Assembly (NCBI GenBank): GCA_022562655.1
Contig: JADFOU010000138.1
Coordinates: forward strand, 1-5,981
Source of the DNA: a candidate division TA06 bacterium
GTDB taxonomy: Bacteria; Hydrothermota; DG-26; E44-bin18; JADFOU01
DNA length: 5,981 nucleotides
Direction: 5' to 3'
The notes under the pieces are model-generated. The model was not told the DNA's origin and did no database searches. It saw nothing but the letters and a program-made list of their open reading frames with translations. Shown here one piece after another: positions 1 through 5,780 of the stretch; the stretch's first letter is position 1, and each line of letters opens with the position of its first letter. The translations under genes were made by a program, and so were the position numbers.

Positions 1-489
1 TGGGCCATCGACTCCATCCGAAAGGGCGGCGGCAATATTAAAAGCCTGTTCCGTGTAGATGCCAATCCAGAAGTCGTTTGCGTCCACATAGGTCGAGGGT
101 AAATCAATTCTATCAAAGGTTGGGAACCCTGTAGGAGCAAAGGGAACCGGTGTACCGCCTACAAGAGGGCCAGGGAGACCTCCCAGATCATCCCATACGA
201 AGAGAGAACAAATTGGAGCACCAAACAGCAGCGCTGTTGAGACCAGACCTGCCTTCACTGTACAGGGTCCTGTGGGAGTGAACCGAACCGCCCAGTAAAG
301 TCCACCGAGAGTGTCGGTGGGAGAAGGGGAGTCATAAAGAATCGTGTCCTCTGGATTGGGGGGGAAGAAAAAAAGGTCGGGATTCCTTTCGTCCTGCTGA
401 AGGATGATCTTCTCTTTTCCTAAGATCTCAAAAACTGATCCTATAAGAAAGACTGTACACAGGACGAAAAAAACGCTGACCTTTTTCAT
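1..489 (-). CDS. Secreted beta-rich surface protein, N-terminal part (runs off window)
   Basis: The reading frame is open from the ATG at 489 to the left edge, giving 163 residues with no stop. Residues 1-20 form a typical signal peptide (MKK, then a hydrophobic stretch VSVFFVLCTVFLIGSVF), so the product is probably exported; no lipobox Cys is evident at the expected place. The mature part is rich in Pro, Gly, Thr and aromatics. It contains YWAVRFTP (about 65-72), FVWDDLGGLPGP (97-108) and NDFWIGIYTE (138-147), a pattern suggesting a beta-sandwich domain. Similar strings occur in extracellular proteins of FCB-group and related candidate phyla, but this is recollection, not a search. Cys76 and Cys94 could form a disulfide. 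The start is well supported by a strong ribosome binding site 6 nt upstream. It is divergent from the DUF3467 gene, with its own promoter-like sequence and a possible operator. The function is unknown; the C-terminus, which could show a sorting domain or a catalytic domain, is outside the window. Confidence 0.85.
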   Translation of the reverse strand, partial: MKKVSVFFVLCTVFLIGSVFEILGKEKIILQQDERNPDLFFFPPNPEDTILYDSPSPTDTLGGLYWAVRFTPTGPCTVKAGLVSTALLFGAPICSLFVWDDLGGLPGPLVGGTPVPFAPTGFPTFDRIDLPSTYVDANDFWIGIYTEQAFNIAAALSDGVDGP

Positions 490-495
490 CTCCAC

Positions 496-502
496 CCTCC
501 TT
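496..502 (-). promoter_or_regulatory. Strong ribosome binding site of the secreted-protein gene
   Basis: Read on the minus strand this is AAGGAGG (TAAGGAGG with the preceding T), an exact match to the core anti-Shine-Dalgarno target, with a 6-nt spacer to the ATG at 489. It fixes the start and predicts efficient translation. It is the best ribosome binding site in the window. Confidence 0.85.
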
Positions 503-512
503 AGTGGTTTGA

Positions 513-526
513 TACAAGTTATTGTA
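513..526. repeat. Short inverted repeat in the leader of the secreted-protein gene
   Basis: Perfect 5-bp arms, TACAA (513-517) and TTGTA (522-526), flank a 4-nt spacer. It lies between the proposed minus-strand transcription start and the ribosome binding site. On the minus strand the TTGTA arm plus the preceding base reads TACAAT, a 5/6 match to a -10 box, but no good -35 sits 16-18 nt upstream. It could be a weak secondary promoter, a half-site element, or chance. Confidence 0.25.
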
Positions 527-552
527 CTATTAGAGAGAACAAGGAAAGGATA

Positions 553-571
553 TGTTCCACTAATTGGAACA
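553..571. promoter_or_regulatory. Candidate operator: 7-bp inverted repeat over a -10 box
   Basis: The sequence TGTTCCACTAATTGGAACA has perfect 7-bp arms, TGTTCCA (553-559) and TGGAACA (565-571), separated by 5 bp. The centre-to-centre spacing of the arms is 12 bp, close to one helical turn, as suits a dimeric repressor. It covers the proposed -10 (563-568) and start point of the leftward promoter, a classic position for repression. The protein that would bind it is not identifiable from the window. Confidence 0.45.
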
Positions 572-591
572 AATTTTCAACTCAAAGTCAA
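563..591 (-). promoter_or_regulatory. Sigma70-like promoter for the secreted-protein gene
   Basis: On the minus strand, TTGACT (591-586, 5/6 match to the -35 consensus) is followed by a 17-nt spacer and TCCAAT (568-563, 4/6 match to the -10 consensus). Transcription would start near 556, leaving a leader of about 65 nt before the ATG at 489. The stretch upstream of the -35 (592-620) is AT-rich, with A and T tracts that could act as an UP element. The -10 is imperfect, as expected for a regulated promoter; no experimental support is available. Confidence 0.45.
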
Positions 592-620
592 GAAAAAAAT
601 TGAGATATTTTTCTATACCC

Positions 621-649
621 TTGACAGACCACTCCCCGTTTGGTTAAAT
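621..649 (+). promoter_or_regulatory. Sigma70-like promoter for the DUF3467 gene
   Basis: TTGACA (621-626) is a perfect -35. An optimal 17-nt spacer leads to TTAAAT (644-649, 4/6 match to TATAAT). Transcription would start near 656, about 55 nt before the ATG at 711. The A/T tracts just upstream (592-618) may form an UP element shared with the divergent promoter. The start site rules out the in-frame ATG at 648, which lies inside the -10, as the translation start. Confidence 0.6.
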
Positions 650-698
650 GGTTATTGGTTTTTGTTTAAATTCATCCATTTCCAAGTCACTTTTGTAT

Positions 699-703
699 GG
701 AGG
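699..703 (+). promoter_or_regulatory. Ribosome binding site deciding the DUF3467 start
   Basis: GGAGG lies 7 nt before the ATG at 711. The longer in-frame reading from 648 has no comparable site and would add 21 residues unlike the family, so this site settles the start. Confidence 0.8.
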
Positions 704-710
704 ATTCGGA

Positions 711-1013
711 ATGGTCCAGAAACAGCCGTCCATCAATGTAGAATTGGGGGAGAAGGAATCGGAGGGGATCTACTCCAATTTAGTCCTCATCGCCCACTCC
801 CCTTCAGAGTTTATTGTCGACTTCGCACGGGTTCTCCCCGGCTCCCCGAAGGCAAAGATCTATGCCCGAATTGTGATGACCCCTCAGCATGTGAAACTCC
901 TTTTAAGGGCTTTGGGGGAGAACATTAAAAAATTTGAGGAGAAGTTCGGGGAGATCCAGATCCGGGAACAAGAGAGCAAGCATATCGGATTTAATAATCC
1001 CACCTCTGCATAG
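711..1013 (+). CDS. DUF3467 family protein
   Basis: This is a 100-residue protein, the usual size for DUF3467. The family signature is clear: an N-terminal strand INVEL (8-12), EGIYSNLVLIAHSPSEFIVDF (about 18-38), the loop LPGSPKAKIYARIVMTPQH (42-60), and a helical end LLRALGENIKKFEEKFG (64-80). DUF3467 proteins are common in the Bacteroidetes/Chlorobi side of bacteria and in some other lineages; their biochemical role is not established. There is no signal peptide or membrane segment, so it is probably cytoplasmic. The start at 711 is chosen because of the GGAGG site 7 nt upstream and a promoter whose -10 covers the alternative ATG at 648. It is transcribed alone, divergent from the secreted-protein gene. 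Its last 23 bp overlap the end of the convergent BtuF-like gene, and no hairpin terminator is visible just after its stop. Confidence 0.88.
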   Translation: MVQKQPSINVELGEKESEGIYSNLVLIAHSPSEFIVDFARVLPGSPKAKIYARIVMTPQHVKLLLRALGENIKKFEEKFGEIQIREQESKHIGFNNPTSA

Positions 1014-1917
1014 CCCCTTCAGGGATGTCCCCTTGAAACTGCCTAAGGCGGACTGGATGAAGAATCTGGGCGAGGATCTCTAAGCCATCGATGATTCGAG
1101 GACCTGGGCGGTTGAAATAGGATGCCCCATCTACGGCAAAACATTGACCCTCTTTATTCGCATTTATCTCTTTCCATCCTTTTGGAAAAGGAAATCTCTT
1201 TAGTTCTTCAAGGGTTCGTTCAAGCCCAAAACTACAGGGCATGAACAGAACCACTTCTGGGTCATACCGAAAGATCTCCTCCCATTCGATCTTGTAAGAG
1301 GCATCTCCTTCACGACCCAGGCCATCCTCTCCCCCAGCCAACCGGACCATCTCTGGAACCCAGTGTCCTGCCACCATAGGAGGATCGAGCCATTCCATAC
1401 AGAAAACACGAGGTCTCTGATTGACCCCTCTTGTCAGAGAGACGACTTGATGGATTCGGGACTTCAACTTCTCAATGAATCTTTCGGCTTCTTCCTTCCT
1501 TTCTGTGAACTCCCCCACCAATCGGATGTTCTCGAATATGTCTCCAAGGCGATTGGGTTCCAGTGAGATCAATTGAACCTCATCTCTGAGGACCCTCGCC
1601 GCCTTTCTCACTTGACTGAAAGATGGGGCACAGACGACACAGAGTTCTTGTGTGAGAATCAGATCGGGTTCGAGTCTTCTCAAGAGATCCTGGTCCAGAT
1701 GATAGATGGACTGCCCTTTATGGAGCTGTTTGGATACCGCCTCATCAATCTCTCGACTGGTCGATCTTTCCGGATTGACGATGCTCTGGCTCAAGGCGGG
1801 TTTCTCCTTCGCCTCCGGGGGATGGTCACAATCATGAGAGACCGCCACAACCTGATCCCCAAGCCCCAGGGCGAAGAGGATCTCTGTAGAACTGGGGAGT
1901 AGGGATACGATTCTCAT
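991..1917 (-). CDS. Cobalamin-binding-type (BtuF-like, PF01497) protein without signal peptide
   Basis: The 308-residue protein matches the periplasmic-binding-protein fold of the COG0614/BtuF group. It opens directly with the first strand of that fold, RIVSLLPSSTEILFALGLGD (2-21), followed by SHDCDHPP (27-34), LTQELCVVCAPS (88-99), MEWLDPPMVAGHWVPEM (174-190), MPCSFGLERT (226-235) and NRPGPRIIDGLEILA (269-283). These are hallmarks of a subfamily usually annotated as cobalamin-binding protein. No signal peptide or lipobox precedes the fold, so it is probably cytoplasmic and not a normal ABC transporter component; no btuC or btuD genes are adjacent. The ligand is not proven: corrinoid is the family guess. 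The ATG overlaps the lysA stop by 4 nt (ATGA) and a G-rich site, AGGGGG, lies 5 nt upstream, so translation is probably coupled. Its 3' end overlaps the DUF3467 gene by 23 bp. Confidence 0.85.
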   Translation of the reverse strand: MRIVSLLPSSTEILFALGLGDQVVAVSHDCDHPPEAKEKPALSQSIVNPERSTSREIDEAVSKQLHKGQSIYHLDQDLLRRLEPDLILTQELCVVCAPSFSQVRKAARVLRDEVQLISLEPNRLGDIFENIRLVGEFTERKEEAERFIEKLKSRIHQVVSLTRGVNQRPRVFCMEWLDPPMVAGHWVPEMVRLAGGEDGLGREGDASYKIEWEEIFRYDPEVVLFMPCSFGLERTLEELKRFPFPKGWKEINANKEGQCFAVDGASYFNRPGPRIIDGLEILAQILHPVRLRQFQGDIPEGAMQRWDY

Positions 1918-3173
1918 TCCATCCCCCTCAAAAGATCCTCAAGGGTTTCCCGCTTTCGAATCACCTGAACCTTGCCCTCCTTCACCATGATTTCCATGGG
2001 CTTTAACCTCCCATCATAATTAGAACTCATGGAATATCCATAGGCGCCTGCATTCAGGATCGCCAGGACGTCCCCCTCTTCGATCTGGGGGATCCATCTC
2101 TCCTCGATCCCTTCTTCATTTTGGGTGAAGAGGTCTCCCGACTCGCAGAGGTTTCCCGTCACCACCACAGGCTCACCCTCCCCTTCCACCCGACTCGCAT
2201 TGAGGATCTCATGGTAAGCCCCGTAGGCCATGGGCCGCACCAGATGATTGAAACCGGTGTTGACCCCCACAAATTTATACCTGGGGGTCCTTTTGATTGT
2301 ATTCACCTTCGCCAGAAGGAAGCCGGATTCTGCTACCAGATACCTTCCGGGTTCTAAAGCGAGTGAGAGGGTTTTCCCATACTGGGAGCAGAATCCCTCG
2401 AAGTAGAGAGTGAGCTCCCTTCCCAACGCTTTCATATCCAGAGGAGACTCATCCCTTTTGTAGGGAACTCCAAACCCTCCTCCAAAATTGACAAATTCCA
2501 AAGAAGGGAACTCCATGGCGAAACCACACAGGATCTCCATCACTTCCAGGAATTGACGTCCCTCCGTAATTCCAGAGCCGATGTGGCAGTGAATACCGGA
2601 TACCTGAATCCCCTTGAGACGGGTTAAGACGGACTGGATCTCGTCCAGCTGGTCTATAAAGATCCCGAAGTGAGATTTCCTCCCACCGGTGATCACATGC
2701 TTGTGCTGCCCTGCCCCTACGTCTGGATTGATGCGGAGAGAAATCTTGCAACCTGCATCTTGCTTTTTGCATTGAGCGAGATCTCCATACCGTACCAGTT
2801 GAGATAGGGAACTGATATTGATGAGAATTCCCCTATGGATAAGAAATTCAATCTCTTCGGTAGGGACACTCTCAGAGGTGAATAAGATCTTCTCGGGGGG
2901 AAAGCCGGCTTTTAAAACCAGGAAGACTTCACCCGGTGATGAGACGTCGATCCATGCCCCTTCTTCCTTTAAAACTCTCAGTATGGCGAGATTGCTATTC
3001 GCCTTGCAGGCGTAATAGATGCGGAGATGGGGATAGGATATGTTCTCTGCGAAATCCTTATAACGATTTCGGATGGTCTCTTCCTCATATACATAGAGGG
3101 GGCTCCCGTATTCCTCGATCAACTGGGTTGCAGGGAGACCCCCCAGGTAGAGATGGTTATTCTTCAATTCCAT
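1914..3173 (-). CDS. lysA: Diaminopimelate decarboxylase
   Basis: This PLP enzyme converts meso-diaminopimelate to L-lysine and CO2, the last step of lysine synthesis, in the cytoplasm. The 419-residue length is normal. The N-terminal alanine-racemase-like barrel holds the PLP lysine in YYACKANSN (Lys57), LRINPDVGAG (146-155), TGGRKSHFGI (162-171), HCHIGSG (195-201), the glycine loop GGGFG (231-235) and EPGRY (274-278). The C-terminal beta domain has CESGD (343-347), with the substrate-binding Cys343, and GAYGYSMSSNY (376-386), with Tyr378. The CESGDLFTQ and GAYGYSMSSNY strings closely resemble the E. coli type of LysA, which argues against ornithine or arginine decarboxylase. The usual D-A-G before the R-P-x-x-Y segment reads N-T-G here (305-307). 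It starts 17 nt after the kinase gene with only a weak ribosome binding site (AAAGA), so it may depend on translation of the upstream gene. Confidence 0.93.
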   Translation of the reverse strand: MELKNNHLYLGGLPATQLIEEYGSPLYVYEEETIRNRYKDFAENISYPHLRIYYACKANSNLAILRVLKEEGAWIDVSSPGEVFLVLKAGFPPEKILFTSESVPTEEIEFLIHRGILINISSLSQLVRYGDLAQCKKQDAGCKISLRINPDVGAGQHKHVITGGRKSHFGIFIDQLDEIQSVLTRLKGIQVSGIHCHIGSGITEGRQFLEVMEILCGFAMEFPSLEFVNFGGGFGVPYKRDESPLDMKALGRELTLYFEGFCSQYGKTLSLALEPGRYLVAESGFLLAKVNTIKRTPRYKFVGVNTGFNHLVRPMAYGAYHEILNASRVEGEGEPVVVTGNLCESGDLFTQNEEGIEERWIPQIEEGDVLAILNAGAYGYSMSSNYDGRLKPMEIMVKEGKVQVIRKRETLEDLLRGME

Positions 3174-3190
3174 TCTTTATTCACTTCATA

Positions 3191-4141
3191 TCACAGGACA
3201 GGGAAGGTGTTTAAGATATGGTAAGTCATAGAATTGTAATACGTTAAATTTTTCAGTTCAAGGAGTCCTTCAATTCCTATAAACTGGGTAGAAAGACCGG
3301 CGATACGGTTGGCAAATTTGGCTGCCTCTACAGGGTCACCTTTTTGCAAATAGGAAGCAATAAACCCTCCCCCATAGACATCACCACACCCTGTCGTATC
3401 CTTCACCCCTCTCTTTTCTCCAGAAAATGAAATCGAAGCCTTCACTCCTGTCTTACGAAAGAAGACCGACGTTCCTTCCTCTCCAAAGGTTATATTCACT
3501 ATCGAGGGACCATGATCCAGGAGAGAAAACCCCACCTCATCAAAATCCTCCCTCTTTGCAAGTTCCCTTGAAAGGAGAAGAGCAGTCTCCCGCTTGTTGA
3601 CTTGAAGGAAATCACAGGATTGAATCCAATCCCTCCAGTTCACGACCTTTTGAGGATATCTCACACCCTTCTCATCCATCCCCAGGGTGAGGCTGTGGAG
3701 ATCCAGATAGAGGATCCCCTGGTACTTATCTCTCAGTTGACGCAATGTTTCCAGAGTGAGATCGAACCCGGAAATCAGATTGACAAGGAACAGGTCTGAG
3801 TCGAGGTAGGGGGCAATCATCTCGAAAGAGAGGGGCGGGACCTTTCTCGTGAGCCTCTCACTCCGCTCCTCCCCAGAGAGATAGGTGAGTTGGTTCTCAT
3901 TGGTCCCGGCGGGGTTCAGTCGGAACCCTCCCGTATTCACATTTTGTAAAGGGGAGAGAAGATTCAGAATCTCCTGATGGTGCTCCTCTCCGATCCAGCA
4001 AACAGGATAGACTTCAATCTCATGAGCAAGGGCTGCAATGGTAAAAACATTGTAAAGAATTCCACCCAGCGACGTCCTTTTTTCTCCATTGGCGGAGAGG
4101 ATCGTATCATGATTGATCGTTCCCAGAACTGCTATTTTCAT
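3191..4141 (-). CDS. PfkB/ribokinase-family sugar or nucleoside kinase
   Basis: The 316-residue protein fits the PfkB (ribokinase-like) family of ATP-dependent kinases that phosphorylate a hydroxymethyl group on a sugar or nucleoside. The N-terminus has GTINHDTI (7-14), in which Asp12 is in the usual substrate-contacting place, and SLGGILYN (24-31), equivalent to the family GG motif. The C-terminal signature is DTTGCGD (248-254), with the anion-hole glycines and the catalytic base Asp254; Cys replaces the more common Ala. VNKRE (181-185) matches the conserved N-x-x-E region that helps bind Mg-ATP. The substrate cannot be told from sequence: adenosine, ribose and other sugars are all possible, and neighbours give no pathway clue. 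It sits 12 nt after dprA with a weak ribosome binding site and 17 nt before lysA, so it is an internal operon gene. It is cytoplasmic; no membrane segment is seen. Confidence 0.88.
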   Translation of the reverse strand: MKIAVLGTINHDTILSANGEKRTSLGGILYNVFTIAALAHEIEVYPVCWIGEEHHQEILNLLSPLQNVNTGGFRLNPAGTNENQLTYLSGEERSERLTRKVPPLSFEMIAPYLDSDLFLVNLISGFDLTLETLRQLRDKYQGILYLDLHSLTLGMDEKGVRYPQKVVNWRDWIQSCDFLQVNKRETALLLSRELAKREDFDEVGFSLLDHGPSIVNITFGEEGTSVFFRKTGVKASISFSGEKRGVKDTTGCGDVYGGGFIASYLQKGDPVEAAKFANRIAGLSTQFIGIEGLLELKNLTYYNSMTYHILNTFPVL

Positions 4142-4153
4142 GAACCCATCTCT

Positions 4154-5272
4154 TTACTTTCGGACGAAAGTCTTCCCTGGGAGTTGTCGGATCAGCTCTT
4201 TCAATTCCAAGGAAAGAAGGATGGAGAGGGTTTGTGATGTTGGGAGGGCAACCTCATGAGCGATCTTGTCAATATGAAGGGGGGACTGGGTGAGTAGTTC
4301 GTAGACCTTTCTTTCCCCTTCTGATGAAAGGTCTGCTATATTCTTTACAGCAGTTTCGAGGGTCTCCAGATCCAGGTTTAACTCCTCCAGGATATCCTCA
4401 ACCCCCATGACCAGTTTAGCCCCCTCCCGAATTAACCGATTCGTCCCAACAGAAGTTTTCTTCTTCACATCTCCAGGTACGGCGAAGACCTCTTTACCCT
4501 GATCTGCTGCCCACTGGACCGTTGAAAAGACCCCGCTGTTTCCAGATGCCTCCACACAGACCACCCCTAAGGAGAGCCCACTGATGACCCGATTCCGCTG
4601 GGGAAAATTGCCTGCTAAAGGCTGGGTTCCCAAATGGAATTCGGAGACTACCGCCCCGGCCTGAAGGATCCGATCCCTCAACTCTCTGTTTTCAGGTGGA
4701 TAGACCATATCGACACCGCATCCTAAGACGGCGATGGTTCTCCCCTTTGCCTTCAGAGCCCCTTGATGAGCAGCGGTATCAATCCCCCGGGCCATCCCAC
4801 TCACGACAGTAATCCCTCGCCGTGCCAATTCGTAGCCAAGTTCTTCTGCGATCCCTTTTCCATAAAAGGTTGCCCTCCTCGAACCTACAATGGCTACTGC
4901 CTTTTGATCTGAAGGCAGAAGTCCACCTCGAGCATAGAGAAAGGGTGGGCTGTTTTCATAAGGTTTTAAATTCTCTGGATACCCTTCATCGAAAAAGGGG
5001 ACAAGGGAGATTTGAAGCCTCTCCATCCTCTCCAGTTCTTCTTTCACTCGCTCCTTGTCCCCACCCCTCCTTACCCCCTTCACGACCCTTCGATCCATCC
5101 CGTTGATCGAGATTAATTCCGATTCGGACGCCTCGAAAACCCTCTCTGGGGACCCGAATTTCAGGACGAGTTTCATGAGTCGCATCTGTCCAATTCCGGG
5201 AATCGTAGAGAGAAGTAGCCATGGTTCCCACTCTTTTTGTTTAGAAGGTCTTTGAATCAGCCTTTTAACCAT
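4154..5272 (-). CDS. dprA: DNA-processing protein DprA (Smf), RecA loader
   Basis: DprA binds incoming single-stranded DNA in the cytoplasm during natural transformation and loads RecA; it is also found in many species not known to be competent. With the ATG at 5272 it is 372 residues. An N-terminal helix-hairpin-helix-like region (about 17-75) contains LLSTIPGIG. A Rossmann-fold core (about 90-295) carries VAIVGSRRATFYG, VVSGMARGIDTAAHQGAL, TIAVLGCGVDMVYPPENREL, FPQRNRVISGLS and QGKEVFAVPGD. A C-terminal winged-helix-like region (about 315-372) follows. The usual S-G-[SA]-L-x-T segment reads SGVFST. A TTG at 5314 would add 14 residues and overlap the HEAT gene by 50 nt. The ATG is preferred because the overlap is then 8 nt and AGAGG lies just upstream, although only 3 nt away; the TTG also has AAGGAT nearby, so the start is not certain. 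The kinase gene follows in the same frame after 12 nt. Confidence 0.94.
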   Translation of the reverse strand: MVKRLIQRPSKQKEWEPWLLLSTIPGIGQMRLMKLVLKFGSPERVFEASESELISINGMDRRVVKGVRRGGDKERVKEELERMERLQISLVPFFDEGYPENLKPYENSPPFLYARGGLLPSDQKAVAIVGSRRATFYGKGIAEELGYELARRGITVVSGMARGIDTAAHQGALKAKGRTIAVLGCGVDMVYPPENRELRDRILQAGAVVSEFHLGTQPLAGNFPQRNRVISGLSLGVVCVEASGNSGVFSTVQWAADQGKEVFAVPGDVKKKTSVGTNRLIREGAKLVMGVEDILEELNLDLETLETAVKNIADLSSEGERKVYELLTQSPLHIDKIAHEVALPTSQTLSILLSLELKELIRQLPGKTFVRK

Positions 5273-5780
5273 TTTCCTCTTGTCTGGTGAGATCTTCGTA
5301 ACCCTTTTGGTCAAATATCCTTATCCTTTCGAGGAATATGTGGGCAAACTTTGGGTCTTTTACAGAAAGATATCCATTGAAAACGGCAGTCGGGTTTCTT
5401 GAAATAATTTTAGTGAGGGCTTTTTGTGCCTCCTTCCGAACGATCCGACTCTCGTCTTCTAAAAGTGGAAGGAGAAGATCCATCCCCTCTACCTCACCGA
5501 TCTCCCCAAGGGACTTGGCTGAGCTCGCCCGGGCATACCAGAGCCCTTTCCGAATGACACCATCCAAATAAGGAATTACCTTCTTCCCCTGACTCCCCAG
5601 GATTTTCGTTACACGTTCCCGAAGATGCCAGCTCTCATCGTGAAGACAGCCGAGGAGGATACGGAGAGACTCCGTAGAATCTAAGTTCGCGAGCACCTCA
5701 ATGGCTGCAACTCTTCTGTCCAATCTGAAACTCTCAAGATTCTCTATTGCTTTTCGTAACTTTTCTTTTTCTTCTCTCAT
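5265..5780 (-). CDS. Small HEAT-repeat (PBS-lyase-like) protein
   Basis: The 171-residue protein is almost wholly helical. It shows about four tandem HEAT-like helical pairs at roughly residues 20-48, 49-80, 81-110 and 111-140. Typical features are the D-x-x-x-R-x-x-A-x-x-x-L pattern in DRRVAAIEVLANL (21-33), ARASSAKSLGEIGE (83-96) and VRKEAQKALTKI (114-125), each followed by a helix ending in LL...D. Such repeats form a curved scaffold for binding other proteins; no catalytic residues are evident and no partner can be named. There is no signal peptide, so it is cytoplasmic. The ATG at 5780 has GAGGAG (5794-5789) 8 nt upstream and overlaps the stop of the preceding gene as ATGA, so translation is probably coupled. 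Its end overlaps the preferred dprA start by 8 nt. Whether it has a role linked to DprA is unknown. Confidence 0.85.
   Translation of the reverse strand: MREEKEKLRKAIENLESFRLDRRVAAIEVLANLDSTESLRILLGCLHDESWHLRERVTKILGSQGKKVIPYLDGVIRKGLWYARASSAKSLGEIGEVEGMDLLLPLLEDESRIVRKEAQKALTKIISRNPTAVFNGYLSVKDPKFAHIFLERIRIFDQKGYEDLTRQEENG

Noticed and set aside
648..710. N-terminal extension of the DUF3467 protein from the ATG at 648
   Set aside because: This ATG lies within the -10 of the best promoter and lacks a ribosome binding site; the family domain begins just after the ATG at 711.
404..928. A 174-codon plus-strand ORF across the divergent region
   Set aside because: It runs antisense through the secreted-protein signal peptide and across both promoters, then out of frame through the DUF3467 gene; its translation is low-complexity and has no ribosome binding site.
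987..1000. Palindrome GGATT-TAAT-AATCC at the end of the BtuF-like gene
   Set aside because: Considered as a terminator stem, but it has only 5-bp AT-rich arms, no T-run follows on either strand, and it lies within coding sequence.
1573..1902. Plus-strand ORF opposite the BtuF-like gene
   Set aside because: It is a shadow of a well-supported minus-strand gene, with no recognisable domain or ribosome binding site. The same holds for other antisense ORFs over lysA, the kinase, dprA and the HEAT gene.
2449..2772. Minus-strand 107-codon ORF inside lysA
   Set aside because: It is an alternative frame of lysA; all the lysA catalytic motifs are in the longer frame.
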